Assembly: GCF_036924535.1 (NCBI RefSeq)
Contig: NZ_JAZHRT010000001.1
Coordinates: forward strand, 5,766,001 to 5,830,000
DNA: 64,000 nt
Direction: 5' to 3'
From: Bradyrhizobium sp. AZCC 2262
Lineage (GTDB): Bacteria > Pseudomonadota > Alphaproteobacteria > Rhizobiales > Xanthobacteraceae
The notes under the pieces were generated by a model, which was not told where the DNA came from, did no database searches, and saw nothing but the letters and a program-made list of their open reading frames with translations. This document shows, in pieces, positions 18,480 to 27,910 of this stretch (position 1 is the stretch's first letter; each line of letters opens with the position of its first letter). The position numbers were made by a program, and so were the translations under genes.

Positions 18480-19087
18480 ATAAAATTGGGCGGCGTTTCT
18501 TGCACGGTTAGAAGTGTTTTTTTCGAACCGCCTCAGATACGCTGCACGTCTGCATACTCACTGCATGCGTGCACCCGAAAACCCGAGTGCACACGTATGA
18601 CGAAGTTCACTCCTTGCATTCCGGAAACTGGCCGAAATCATTCATTTCTCCATTCACCTCGCAATGAAAACGCCAAGAACGACGCACGTTCAAGCGAAAT
18701 TAAAATCAGCTTTGGCAGTGAGGGCGGCATTGATCAAACCCGGCCCGGGCAAATCATAGGTGCCACAGCGTTGGCGTAGTTCAGGGAACACCTCAATAGA
18801 ACGTGAGCAACATGATGAAATTGGACCACACGGCTGGATCGGTCCGTGAGCGCGTTGGATCAGGAGCGCGTCCGGCACAGGACACCGCGCGATGCGACAC
18901 CGGGCGATCGAAATGTCCATCTTTTTTTGGGCCAACGCGGGGCGCATCTCAGCCTGTCCCCCGCGAAACAGCGGAGTTATACTCATTCCGCTGAATGAGT
19001 ATAACTCTGCCGAGCTGCCCCCCCCCCCGAAATCGGGAAGATTCTACGGCGTCGGCCTTATGAAGGCGCCTGCTCCGGATTCTGACG
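18480..19087. other. Non-coding junction with a strong inverted repeat
   Basis: I see no credible gene here. The stretch includes lower-GC, stop-rich sequence. It contains a perfect 14-bp inverted repeat GAGTTATACTCATT (18974-18987) and AATGAGTATAACTC (18994-19007) with a six-base loop. It has no T-tract, so it is more likely a protein-binding or element-end structure than an intrinsic terminator. A run of about 11 C residues follows near 19018-19028. Confidence 0.5.
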
Positions 19088-19515
19088 TCACAGTCCTGCC
19101 GTCAAAGATCGGCCTCCCGCGCAGGAAGGTTGCACGGGTCTGAAAGGCGGCTCGATTCTCTCGTACGGGCTCCATCCCACGAAATTGTGCCCGCTGGACG
19201 CGGGTTCGTGTGCCATCACCACGAGATCGGCGTCGCGGCCTGGCTCAATCGCGCGCTTGCGACGGCCGGGCGAACAACAGAGCTGGGTCAGCTGCGAGCA
19301 ACCGCCCGGCCCACCTGAAGTCCAGTCCGTGCTCGAGAGATCCTTGAGCAGCAGCGCGTAAAGAACTTCGATCCCTGGATCGGCAGATGCGTTCTTCAGC
19401 ATGTCGGAGTCGTTTTTCGGTTTCCGACCAACTCACATAATCGGTCGAGACGACAGTGACATGGCTGGCGGCTAGGTAGCGCCACAACGCTTCCATCTCG
19501 CGTCGCGGCGATAGG
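19088..19515 (-). pseudogene. Hydantoinase/allantoinase-like amidohydrolase remnant
   Basis: Three frame segments on the minus strand together resemble the C-terminal part of a dihydropyrimidinase-type amidohydrolase. They are ALWRYLAASHVTVVSTDYVS, then KNASADPGIEVLYALLLK, then AIEPGRDADLVVMAHEP and HNFVGWSPYERIE. Frameshifts separate them and no N-terminal metal-binding His motifs are present. It abuts the truncated C-terminus of the serine recombinase, so a deletion or insertion joined the two. It is non-functional. Confidence 0.6.
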
Positions 19516-19535
19516 TTCAAATCGGGGACCCGCAA

Positions 19536-21159
19536 GCCCGTTTGTTATAACTTCTGGCCTGGGAGACGTCCGACGGCCGGTAGCAAGATCGAGGATAGCC
19601 ATCAACTCGCCGCGTAGGATGGCGTGGCTCTCGCCCCGCTTCTCACCGGGGGTTATCACGACCTCGCCAACCAGCGAGCGGATGTCCTCGCGGGCCTCCC
19701 CGTTGGACTCAGGCTCAGCCAGCGTTTCCGCGAGACGGATCACCTTGGCACGATAGTGCTCAGCGATGTTCGGCTGTATGTCCGGCAGATCGGCCGGAAC
19801 CTCTGCAAGACGTGCCTCGGTCTCGGCTTTCTGCTGCGCCAGGTCTCCCATCCTTGCCTTCATGGCCGGCTGGTACATACCATCTTCGATTGCGTCCATG
19901 ATCCCTTTGATGCTCCTCTCAATCTTCTCAAGGGCGCGGCGGCTCGTTTCTGCTTGCGCTCGCCGTTCATGGTTCTGGCGATTGGTCTCTTCCGCATAGG
20001 CACGCACCGCGACTGCTACCGCCTCGGGAGATACCAACTTGTCGGTAAGGCCCGCCAACACGCGCCGCTCGATGTCGTCACGACGAATGGTGCGGCCATT
20101 GTCGCAGGTCCCTTTGCGGAAACGACCAAGACAGCCGTAGCGGTCGTTGACGACGATGCCATATTTTGCCGCCACAGCATCCGCAGGTGAGCAAGCCTGA
20201 CAGAAGGAAAGCAGGGCGGCGCAGGCGGTTCAGCCGTTCCGCGCGAGCGGCGCGAACGCCCTTCGTCGTCGCCTCGAACTGCTTTGCAAGCTCGGCCTGG
20301 CGCAGTTTCACCCGCTGCCACAACTCGTCATCGACAATGCGTAACTCCAGCACTTCGGTCCTGATCCATTGCGCCTCGGGGTTCGGACGCGACACACGCT
20401 TGCCCGTGTTTGGGTCCTTGATGAAGCGCTGCCGGTTCCAGACCAGCACCCCGGCATAAAGCTCGTTGTTGACAATGCCGTTACCGCGGCAGGCGTGGCC
20501 TCGGATCGTCGTGTCGCCCAGGTGTGGCCGAACGGACCCGGAATGCAGTCCCGGTTGAGATCGGTCGCGATGGCGCGCGGCGATTTCCCCGCCGCGAATT
20601 CCCGGAAGATGCGGCGGACGACAACGGCCTCGGCCTCATTAATCTTGCGTTCGCCCCGCACCAGCTCGCCCTCACTGTCGGTGCGCTTCACCACCTCGTA
20701 GCCGTAGCAGAGCCCGCCGCCCGCCTTGCCCTTCTCCACCCGTCCGCGCAAACCACGATGGGTCTTGGCTGCGAGGTCTTTCAGGAACAGAGCGTCCATC
20801 GTGCCTTTGAGACCGACATGAGGTTCGGAAATTTCGCCCTCTGCCAGGGTGATAATCTGCACGCCTGCAAAGCGCAGATGCTTAAACAGCGTCGCCACAT
20901 CGGCCTGGTCGCGCGAAACGCGATCCAGCGCCTCGGCGAGCACGATGTCGAACTTGCCGCGCCGGGCGTCCTGCAACAGCGATTGGACACCCGGCCGAAG
21001 AATGACGCTGGCGCCAGAGATTGCGGCGTCATGATAGGTATCGACGACCTGCCAACGCTCCCTGCCCGCGTGCTCACGGCAGATGCGGAACTGGTCCTCG
21101 ATCGACGCCACGCTCTGATTGTCGGTCGAATAGCGGGCGTAAAGCGCAACCTTGGGCAT
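19536..21159 (-). pseudogene. Large serine recombinase, two frameshifts
   Basis: The N-terminal resolvase domain (MPKVALYARYSTDNQSVASI, catalytic Ser in ARYST, DRVSRDQ) is followed by the Recombinase domain, a zinc-ribbon (LTCGCCGGK) and a coiled-coil region with KIERSIKGIMDAIEDGMYQP. The frame is lost after FGHTW at a GGG run (complement 20517-20519), where one base seems missing. It shifts again after CGCCGGK at an AAAA run (20164-20167), where one base seems extra. The C-terminus after EVITNGLAGP continues into unrelated sequence up to a stop at 19396. Large serine recombinases integrate and excise mobile elements. Confidence 0.85.
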
Positions 21160-21330
21160 GATGTTCTCTCCGGATCAGGCCTTCACATCGATTCGATAAT
21201 TTCCGTCGCCGTCAAGATGCATGTGTTCGCCAGCGTCCGCCCCACGCTCCGTCTCTGCCCGTCTTGCTCAGGGGTCACCGTCACGTGCAAACGAGCCGAG
21301 TAGGTGAAATTGTTGCTGAAGAAGCTGTCC

Positions 21331-21531
21331 CTATCGTGGCCGCGGTTCGTTGTCATTGGCGGCGGCTGGCGACTTAGCCTGCTCACGAGCAAGCTGTCGG
21401 CCGATAGCTTCTGCAATACGCAGGATGCGCGGGTCGAGCGGTTCGCTCGTGCGCGGTCCGTTGTCATTGGCCGGACGTGACCCTTTCCTTTCCTCTTTCA
21501 CCGCTATTCCGACGCTCCTCGTCAGGTCCAT
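21331..21531 (-). CDS. Small accessory protein upstream of recombinase
   Basis: The 66-residue frame starts MDLTRSVGIAVKEERKGS and contains RPANDNGPRTSEPLDPRI, LRIAEAIGRQLAREQA and a second AANDNEPRPR. I recall very similar short ANDN-repeat proteins preceding serine-recombinase genes on rhizobial elements. No function is known to me. The start is the Met giving that usual length; an upstream extension of 67 residues has no protein-like character. The ribosome-binding site is weak, so the start is uncertain. Confidence 0.55.
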   Translation of the reverse strand: MDLTRSVGIAVKEERKGSRPANDNGPRTSEPLDPRILRIAEAIGRQLAREQAKSPAAANDNEPRPR

Positions 21532-21865
21532 CGAACGAAAAACGATGAGGAAGCGAAGAGCGGAAGGCTGAAAGTCGGGCCATCGTAGCGGAACGCAAAA
21601 ATACTTGCTGCTGGCGGTTTCTGCTCGTTGGATGCCTATATCCCAGACGTTTCGAGCGGATAGACGCTCACAAGAACGGCGAAGCCCTTTCCCGAATTCC
21701 CTTTCTGGATGAGGAAGCGTTCCGTTCCCCAATGAGCCTTACTTGCTTGGCAAGCCCTTGCCGGGCCGGCGACAGCCGGTCAAGGCCGCCAGCCGCGGAA
21801 GCGGGGGCGCGGAACGCGCCCGCCGCCATTTGCTGGTGGTGGGCACGCAAGGTGTCGTTGAGCCC
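21532..21865. other. Stretch without a recognisable gene
   Basis: Between the small accessory ORF and the tRNA-Arg fragment neither strand shows a frame with recognisable motifs. Short arginine-rich frames exist but look like GC-rich noise. Confidence 0.4.
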
Positions 21866-21914
21866 TGCCCTCCGAAGGCAAAGGTCACACGTTCGAATCG
21901 TGTCGGATGCGCCA
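21866..21914 (+). repeat. tRNA-Arg(CCG) 3' fragment, probable attachment site
   Basis: The 49 bases hold an anticodon arm (TGCC, loop CTCCGAA with anticodon CCG, GGCA), a variable loop, T-arm ACACG TTCGAAT CGTGT, 3' acceptor strand CGGATGC, discriminator G and CCA. No complementary 5' acceptor strand (GCATCCG) lies upstream, and the outer anticodon-stem pair fails, so only the 3' half is present. Together with the neighbouring recombinase this is best read as an attachment-site footprint. Confidence 0.8.
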
Positions 21915-22156
21915 TCTTTTTCTTAATTTACACCCCCGTATACGCGTTCCGATAAAAACCCCGGCGCCGGCTCATTCGAGCAAGTAAGCACCAGGGGACT
22001 GCAGTTCGGTGACTAACTTACAACGTTGGTCCCGGCCAACGCGCACCCGCTCCTCCGAAGCAAAATCCTTGATCTCGCCTTCGATGGCGAATGGAGCGCC
22101 GACGAATGTGACCATTCGGCCGCGATCAGCGCCGACCACGAAGTGCGGCTAGTCTT

Positions 22157-23614
22157 CTACCTACTGTGTGGATGAACGATGGCGAGCATTCTCCGTCGCT
22201 CGACCGCCGCTGCTGCGCGCAAAACATTTTCCTCCTTTCCCCATCTTCCGATAATCTGGACCCCCACCGGTAGCCCGCTCGTCGTAAATCCGATAGGGAC
22301 GGAAGCAGCGGGCTGGCCCGTCATATTCCAAGGGAACGTGTACGGACACCATCGCCAATCATCATCCTCGAAACCTTCCGGGACATTGCGTTCGGCGGAC
22401 CACGCGGCGGTAGGAAGGACGGGACAAATTAGTAGGTCAAAACGGTTGAAAAACTCCCGCGACGCGGCGGTGATCTTCAATCTTTGTTCCATCGCGAGTT
22501 GATAGCTGCCGATGCTCACCCGTCGGCCGGCCTCGGCCGCACGCAGGATTCCGGCATCAAGTAGTGATCGCCTGTCCTGCGCGAAACCATCGACCGTCGC
22601 GGAGCAAACGGTGTCCCAAAAGACCTGAAACGGCCGGGCCGGATCGACCGGCCAACCAGGATCTTCCGCACAGGTCCGGGCTCCGGCGCGGGCGAGTAGC
22701 GGTATCGCGCCCGCAACGAGCTCGTCGACCTCCCTGTCGGCCAGCGGAGCGTCGCAGCCCATGCGCGGTGAGAACGCCACGGTGAGGTCGCTGAGATCGG
22801 GGTCGCCGAGGTCGTCCGGCACGACGAACGGAATGGGCCACGCAAACGGATCGCGCGGTTCTGGACGGCTCATTACGGCCAACATGACCGCGGCGTCTGC
22901 CACCGAACGCGACATAGGACCCACGACCGAATGAGGCATGTCGATATCCGGCGGGAACGCCGGCACCCGACCGAAGCCCGGCTTCAGTCCAAAGACGTTG
23001 GTCAATGCGGCCGGGATCCGAATTGATCCCGCCCCGTCGCTGCCAACGGCGATGGGGCCGAAACCCATAGCAAGCGCCGCCGAGGCGCCGCCGGAAGAGC
23101 CTCCCGGGGTCTTTGTCGGATCGTAGGGATTCAAGGTAACGCCGTGCACGGCGCTGCGCGTCACGACCTTACAGCCGGAATCGGGGGTGGCCGTTTTGCC
23201 GAGAAAAACGACACCGGCCTCGCGCAACCGCGCCACGCATGGGGTATCTTCGGCGCAGGCCGACGACCCATCAAATGCAAGCGAGCCGCGACGTCGCGGC
23301 CATCCCGCAATCGACGACAGATCCTTGATCGTAACGGGAACGCCGTCGAGTGGAGAAAGCACTTTGCCGGTGAGGTAGCGCCGTTCTGAGGCCCGAGCCA
23401 TCCCGAGCGTCTTTTCCCGATCGACATGCACGATCGCATTGACGTGTCGATCGAGCCGTTCAATGCGATCCAGCAAGGTGCGGGCCGCCTCGACCGGTGA
23501 TAACTTGCCGTGCAGGAAAGCCTTCGAAAGGGCAAGCGCATTAAGAGATGCGATACCGTCATCCTCTTGTATCGCCGGAATAACTTGGACAACCGTTTCT
23601 GTCATCCTCTGCAT
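22157..23614 (-). CDS. Amidase-signature-family amidase
   Basis: This 485-residue amidase-signature enzyme carries the expected Ser-cisSer-Lys triad: Lys in GVPVTIKDLS (K97), Ser in TPGGSSGGASA (about S173/S174) and the nucleophile in GSDGAGSIRIP (S197). It would hydrolyse an amide bond in the cytoplasm. The ATG overlaps the stop of the glutamine-synthetase-like gene (TGATG), which supports the chosen start; a second Met three codons later is possible. It is the last gene of the amine-catabolism operon, so the released product may be a gamma-glutamyl or simple amide intermediate. Confidence 0.88.
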   Translation of the reverse strand: MQRMTETVVQVIPAIQEDDGIASLNALALSKAFLHGKLSPVEAARTLLDRIERLDRHVNAIVHVDREKTLGMARASERRYLTGKVLSPLDGVPVTIKDLSSIAGWPRRRGSLAFDGSSACAEDTPCVARLREAGVVFLGKTATPDSGCKVVTRSAVHGVTLNPYDPTKTPGGSSGGASAALAMGFGPIAVGSDGAGSIRIPAALTNVFGLKPGFGRVPAFPPDIDMPHSVVGPMSRSVADAAVMLAVMSRPEPRDPFAWPIPFVVPDDLGDPDLSDLTVAFSPRMGCDAPLADREVDELVAGAIPLLARAGARTCAEDPGWPVDPARPFQVFWDTVCSATVDGFAQDRRSLLDAGILRAAEAGRRVSIGSYQLAMEQRLKITAASREFFNRFDLLICPVLPTAAWSAERNVPEGFEDDDWRWCPYTFPWNMTGQPAASVPIGFTTSGLPVGVQIIGRWGKEENVLRAAAAVERRRMLAIVHPHSR

Positions 23615-24996
23615 CAATACAGCTCGAAATACTCGTTTATTTCCGCCGCGGGGATTTCGTCCCTTAATCGCGCCATTTCCTGTCTTTTCATCGACAGGTA
23701 GACTTTTACAAATTCCTCACCAAGCATCTCGCGAAGCGCCGTATCGGACTCGAATGCGTCCAGCGCATCGTGCATTTCGGTCGGCAATTTGGCGTAGCGG
23801 TCGTCGTCTTCTTTCGGCCCGCTTCCCGCTGGGATCAACAGACGTTCCTGTTCCATGCCGAGGAGACCCGCCGCAATGGTCGTCGCAGCGACCAGATAGG
23901 GATTCGACAACGCAGAGGGAACGCGCACCTCCATGTGAGTCGATTGATCTCGGCTGGCCTTGACCCGCACGCTGGCGGATCGGTCCTGGACACCCCAGGA
24001 AACGTTGGAGGGCGCATATGTCTTCGGGCGAATCCGCCGGTAACAATTGGGCGTCGGGTTCCAGACCGCCATCGCTGCGGGCATGTGATCGAGGACGCCT
24101 TGAATAAAACGCTTGAACGTCTCCGACATTCCGTTCTCGTCATCAGGATCGAGGAATGCGTTCGACCCCGCCTTGTCGATCAGCGAGATGTGGAAATGCG
24201 AACAGCTTCCGGACAATCCCTTATATGGCTTGGTCATGAACGTCGCGAGCAAGCCGTGCTTGGCCAGATATTCCTTCACCGTGCCCTTGAAGACGAAAGC
24301 ACAATCCGATGCCGCTACGCCATCGAGCGCGTCATAGTTGATCTCCACCTGGCCGGGCCCATGTTCGACGTTGTAGGTGATGATATCGATGCCTTGGCTC
24401 TGCAACACGCGGATCAGATCATCGATCGCCGGCACTTGATGGGTGCGGGCCGTGACGAAAATCGGCTGGCCACCGAATACCGGTTCGCGGGTCTTCGCAT
24501 CGACTACATAGAATTCGTATTCATGGCCTATCTTGACGGTGTAGCCGAGCGCGGCCGCGAGCGAGAGCATCTTCTTGAGCAGAAGCCGCGGTGAGGCCAT
24601 TTGCGGCCGCCCGTCGTACCACATCGTGTCGCAGATCACGCGGCCCGTCTTCTCGAGCCAAGGTACCGGGGACAGCGTGTCCTGGTCGACGACCATCACG
24701 CAATCCTGGTAGTTCATTTCCTCGTTGTAACCTGAATTCCGTACCGGGATCGAATAGCTGTCGAGCGCGACGGTGCCTCCATAGAGGTTCAGGCCGGACT
24801 TCATATATCCCGCGATATGACCGATCGGGATGGTCTTGCCTCTGCTGAGACCGGCCATATCTGGTAGTTCAAACCGGACGAAATCGAATCCGGCGGCCTT
24901 GACCTTTTCCACGAATGCGCTGGCTGCTTCCGGAGTCGATAGCGCAAGCGTCGGCATTGCGTGATCGTGATGTCCTTCTTCGACGACTTTCAGCAT
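23614..24996 (-). CDS. Glutamine-synthetase-like ligase (gamma-glutamylamide synthetase type)
   Basis: The 460-residue protein has the GS catalytic domain: GHEYEFYVVDA, NVEHGPGQVEINYDAL, GLSGSCSHFHISLI and APSNVSWGVQDRSASVRVK. Its N-terminus FVRFELPDMAGLSRGKTIP resembles the GS-like ligases that glutamylate amines (PuuA, GmaS-type) rather than the housekeeping enzyme. No C-terminal adenylylation-site tyrosine motif is obvious. It sits between a class-I amidotransferase and an amidase in an ABC-transport operon. GGAG precedes the ATG by about eight bases. The likely reaction is ATP-dependent attachment of glutamate to an amine; the substrate is unknown. Confidence 0.85.
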   Translation of the reverse strand: MLKVVEEGHHDHAMPTLALSTPEAASAFVEKVKAAGFDFVRFELPDMAGLSRGKTIPIGHIAGYMKSGLNLYGGTVALDSYSIPVRNSGYNEEMNYQDCVMVVDQDTLSPVPWLEKTGRVICDTMWYDGRPQMASPRLLLKKMLSLAAALGYTVKIGHEYEFYVVDAKTREPVFGGQPIFVTARTHQVPAIDDLIRVLQSQGIDIITYNVEHGPGQVEINYDALDGVAASDCAFVFKGTVKEYLAKHGLLATFMTKPYKGLSGSCSHFHISLIDKAGSNAFLDPDDENGMSETFKRFIQGVLDHMPAAMAVWNPTPNCYRRIRPKTYAPSNVSWGVQDRSASVRVKASRDQSTHMEVRVPSALSNPYLVAATTIAAGLLGMEQERLLIPAGSGPKEDDDRYAKLPTEMHDALDAFESDTALREMLGEEFVKVYLSMKRQEMARLRDEIPAAEINEYFELY

Positions 24997-25020
24997 AGGT
25001 AAGCTCCGTATCTGTCTTTC

Positions 25021-25764
25021 TTAGACGCTATTGCGCGCGGGCTCGATCGCGGCCTGGATCATCTTCAGAAGATTTAGGTTGAGGTGCTCTGCCGAACGCC
25101 GGAATTCCGGCAGACGTCCGGCGACGGCCTCACCTAATTTCCCGGCCTTCTCCTTGCCGAGCGCCTCGACGAGACTCGCCTTGTAGGCGGGGATGCGCTT
25201 CCACTCGTCGACGGTGGTCGGGATGATTTCGCAATGATATTGAAAGCCGTAGGCATGGGCGCCCCAGCGCATGGCCTGTACCGCGCAGGCTTCATTGAAA
25301 GCGAGAACCTCCGCGCCTTCCGGGAGCATCGACACCTCGGCTCCATGCCATTGGAACGTTTCCAAGCGAGGGCCGAACCCGGCAAGGATCGAATCGCGCC
25401 GACCGGCTTCCGTTAGTTCTACTTCAGCGATCCCGACTTCGGGTCGGGACATCGTGGTGACCTTGCCCCCGAGCGCTTCTGCCAGCAACTGATGCCCGAG
25501 GCATATGCCGAGATACGGCCGCTTCAATTCGGTCACCCAATGGCGGATCGCGGCTTTTTCCAACACCAGCCAGGGATGGATGTCTTCCTGCCAGACGTCC
25601 ATAGGCCCTCCCATCGCGACCAGAAGGTCGTAGGACGACATGTCGGGAATTCGATCACCCTCATCCAGTTCGATCTGGTCCATGCTGTGGCCGCCCTCGG
25701 ACCATAGGTCCCGGAATATACCGGGGTGTTCGACAGCTACGTGTTGAAATACCAGTATTCGCAT
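25021..25764 (-). CDS. Class I glutamine amidotransferase domain protein
   Basis: The 247-residue protein is a stand-alone class-I GATase with nucleophile C88 in GICLGHQLL and the His/Glu partners in FQYHCEI (H177, E179). The oxyanion segment MGGPMDVW is also present. Such proteins hydrolyse gamma-glutamyl amides. With a GS-like ligase next door it could remove the glutamyl group at the end of a gamma-glutamylation pathway, as PuuD does for putrescine. GAAGGA precedes the ATG. It is 24 bases upstream of the ligase gene. Confidence 0.87.
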   Translation of the reverse strand: MRILVFQHVAVEHPGIFRDLWSEGGHSMDQIELDEGDRIPDMSSYDLLVAMGGPMDVWQEDIHPWLVLEKAAIRHWVTELKRPYLGICLGHQLLAEALGGKVTTMSRPEVGIAEVELTEAGRRDSILAGFGPRLETFQWHGAEVSMLPEGAEVLAFNEACAVQAMRWGAHAYGFQYHCEIIPTTVDEWKRIPAYKASLVEALGKEKAGKLGEAVAGRLPEFRRSAEHLNLNLLKMIQAAIEPARNSV

Positions 25765-25836
25765 CAGATCCTTCGACTGTCATGTTTGCGGTAACGGCAA
25801 AACGGACCGGAACCCGCGAAACCATTAGGTGCTTTT

Positions 25837-27888
25837 TCACTCGGCTGCTTTCATCATTTCCACGGTCTTTAGCTCCACCTCGGTACCATGAACCGTCGTG
25901 CTCTCAGCAATATCGCTCTTCCGTCCCCGCACCAGCAGATTGATATTGGCGTCGCCTATCGACGCGTTCGGCCAACGACCCTTGTGAACAATGCCGACGC
26001 CGGGCTGAGTAATCTCCGAGATTACAACCGTGAGCGTCAGTTCCCCGCCCTCGTTGGCCAGGATGATGCCGTCTCCGTCTGCAACCTTTCGATCCCTGGC
26101 GTCGTCCGGATGCAGCGTGATCTTCGGTTCACCAAGCCGCCGTTGTATGTTTTTGTCGTTTCCATAGCTTGAATTCATGAGCCAAAGCGATGCGGGCGAG
26201 AGTATGCGCAGCCTGCCCCCGGCTGGACGTTCATCGGCGCGCGGTATTGGAAAGCGCGGCAGCCCCATTTCAACGGCGCGATCGCTCGAAATTTCGATCC
26301 GGCCAGAAGGCGTCGAAAATTGAAGATCCGAAAACTGGATTCGTGGCTCGGGGAAGAGCGTCACGGTCCCGACCTCCGCCAGATCCTTGAAAGAGCCGGC
26401 GAACGAAGTCTGTCCGAGAAGACGCTCGATCAAATCGGCATCGCTTTCGAACAATCTGCCGTCCTCGTATCCGATGGCCGCTGCGAGACGCCTGAATATT
26501 TCCTGATTGGGGAGAGCTTGGCCAGGCGGTTTGCAAACCTTGACCTGGGCCGACAATGTCAGGTCGAAATACGGAACGACCAAATCATCGAACTCCAGAA
26601 AACTGGCAGCCGGCAGGATATAGTCGGCGTAAGCCGTGGTATCGGTATGAAACAGATCGATCGCGACGTGAAAAAGATCATCACGCTTCAGCGCATTCCG
26701 GAGCCGACCTTGCTCAGGCGATGACGCCGCGGGATTGTTGTTCCAGTTGCAGAATATCTTGAAGCCGGACCGGTCCTCGAGCTTTGCAGCAAGGTCCATA
26801 TGACTTATCGACGGAATGCCGTTCTGCGCCAGTCCGGGCTCGGTCAGACAAGCCATATCGATCCCGCGCATTCCAGGACCGTTCATGTAGAGCAACCCGG
26901 CACCGGCTTTGCCAAGATTGCCGGACATCGCCACAAGGGCTGACAGAACGCGAAATACGTTGCCGCCGTGCGGCTGCCGTTGAACTCCCTGCCCTAGCCA
27001 TAGGAGTGACGGGCCGCGTCCATAAGCAATTGCGGCTTCCTCAATCAGATCCGCAGGCACGCCGCACAGCTCGGATGCCTTGGCAGGTGTCATGGCATCG
27101 ATATCGGCGCTGAGGTCGGAAGCTCCTTGCACGTGGCGGGAAACAAACTCCAGGTCGATCAGATCATTGACCCGGAGCACATGCAGGAAGGCGAAGGCCA
27201 ACGCCGCGTCGGTTCCAGGGAAGAGTTTTAGATGCAGATCGGCGGCACCTGCCGTACCATGTGCGATCGGATCGACCGCAATGATCTTCACCCCTGCATC
27301 CTGCGCCGGTTTCAGCCATCCTTTGTCTTGATGAGGTGCAGAATGCGATGGATTCGCGCCCCAAACCAGGATTGTCCGTGCATCCTTGATCGTCCGAGGA
27401 TCGAATCCCTCAAGCGAGTTTCCAAATACGAGTTCAAGCGCGACATGCCCCGCTTTGTTGCAAACAGTATCGGGGTCCACTTCGGTCGCACCCAGCCTGT
27501 TGAACAAGCGAATTGGATACCAACCTCCGATCAGCCCGACCGTACCGGTGTAATGGGTATGTAGGATCCTGTGTCCTTCGCCGGCGTCCGCCAAAGCCCG
27601 GAACCTAACCGCGATATCGTCGAGCGCTTCGCCCCAAGACACTGGCGTAAATTTGCCATCGCCTTTCCATCCGGTTCGCTTGAGCGGACGGCTGAGCCGC
27701 AGCGTATCATCGCGCCAGGCTCCATTATAGGCGATCGCGCACTTGCCGCACAAAACTCCCTGGGCGATGGCATGCTCGGAATCTCCAACAACCCTGCTGA
27801 TCTTTCCATCGACTACCGTCGCAGAAATTCCGCAGGCATCGTAGCAATCGCGCGGACAGGTCGTTTTAATCGTCAGTGATTTCGCCAT
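25837..27888 (-). CDS. Molybdopterin oxidoreductase with [4Fe-4S] cluster
   Basis: This 683-residue DMSO-reductase-superfamily enzyme begins with a cluster-binding motif, Cys 11, 15, 19 and 47 (TTCPRDCYDACG and LCGKC). Mo-bisMGD-binding segments follow (ILVWGANPSHSAPHQD, VDPIAHGTAGAADLHLKLFP) and a C-terminal molydopterin dinucleotide-binding domain from about 555. The Cys in DTVCNKAG is a candidate Mo ligand. There is no Tat signal, so it is cytoplasmic. No partner electron-transfer subunit is encoded nearby, so the acceptor is unclear. GGGAGAG precedes the ATG. In this operon it may oxidise or hydroxylate the imported substrate. Confidence 0.9.
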   Translation of the reverse strand: MAKSLTIKTTCPRDCYDACGISATVVDGKISRVVGDSEHAIAQGVLCGKCAIAYNGAWRDDTLRLSRPLKRTGWKGDGKFTPVSWGEALDDIAVRFRALADAGEGHRILHTHYTGTVGLIGGWYPIRLFNRLGATEVDPDTVCNKAGHVALELVFGNSLEGFDPRTIKDARTILVWGANPSHSAPHQDKGWLKPAQDAGVKIIAVDPIAHGTAGAADLHLKLFPGTDAALAFAFLHVLRVNDLIDLEFVSRHVQGASDLSADIDAMTPAKASELCGVPADLIEEAAIAYGRGPSLLWLGQGVQRQPHGGNVFRVLSALVAMSGNLGKAGAGLLYMNGPGMRGIDMACLTEPGLAQNGIPSISHMDLAAKLEDRSGFKIFCNWNNNPAASSPEQGRLRNALKRDDLFHVAIDLFHTDTTAYADYILPAASFLEFDDLVVPYFDLTLSAQVKVCKPPGQALPNQEIFRRLAAAIGYEDGRLFESDADLIERLLGQTSFAGSFKDLAEVGTVTLFPEPRIQFSDLQFSTPSGRIEISSDRAVEMGLPRFPIPRADERPAGGRLRILSPASLWLMNSSYGNDKNIQRRLGEPKITLHPDDARDRKVADGDGIILANEGGELTLTVVISEITQPGVGIVHKGRWPNASIGDANINLLVRGRKSDIAESTTVHGTEVELKTVEMMKAAE

Positions 27889-27910
27889 AACTCTCCCGAT
27901 CGATTTTTCT

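Noticed and set aside
18243..18779. 178-codon frame beginning in the integrase relic and crossing the tRNA fragment
   Set aside because: Only the first 30 or so residues are protein-like; the rest reads through a tRNA fragment and non-coding DNA.
19018..19028. Poly-C run as a regulatory or phase-variable tract
   Set aside because: It lies in non-coding relic DNA with no adjacent intact gene or promoter.
21183..21467. 94-codon frame just upstream of the serine recombinase
   Set aside because: It overlaps the ANDN-type small ORF in another frame, and no recognisable motif supports it.
21866..21914. Functional tRNA-Arg gene
   Set aside because: The bases upstream cannot pair with the acceptor strand CGGATGC and no D-arm forms.
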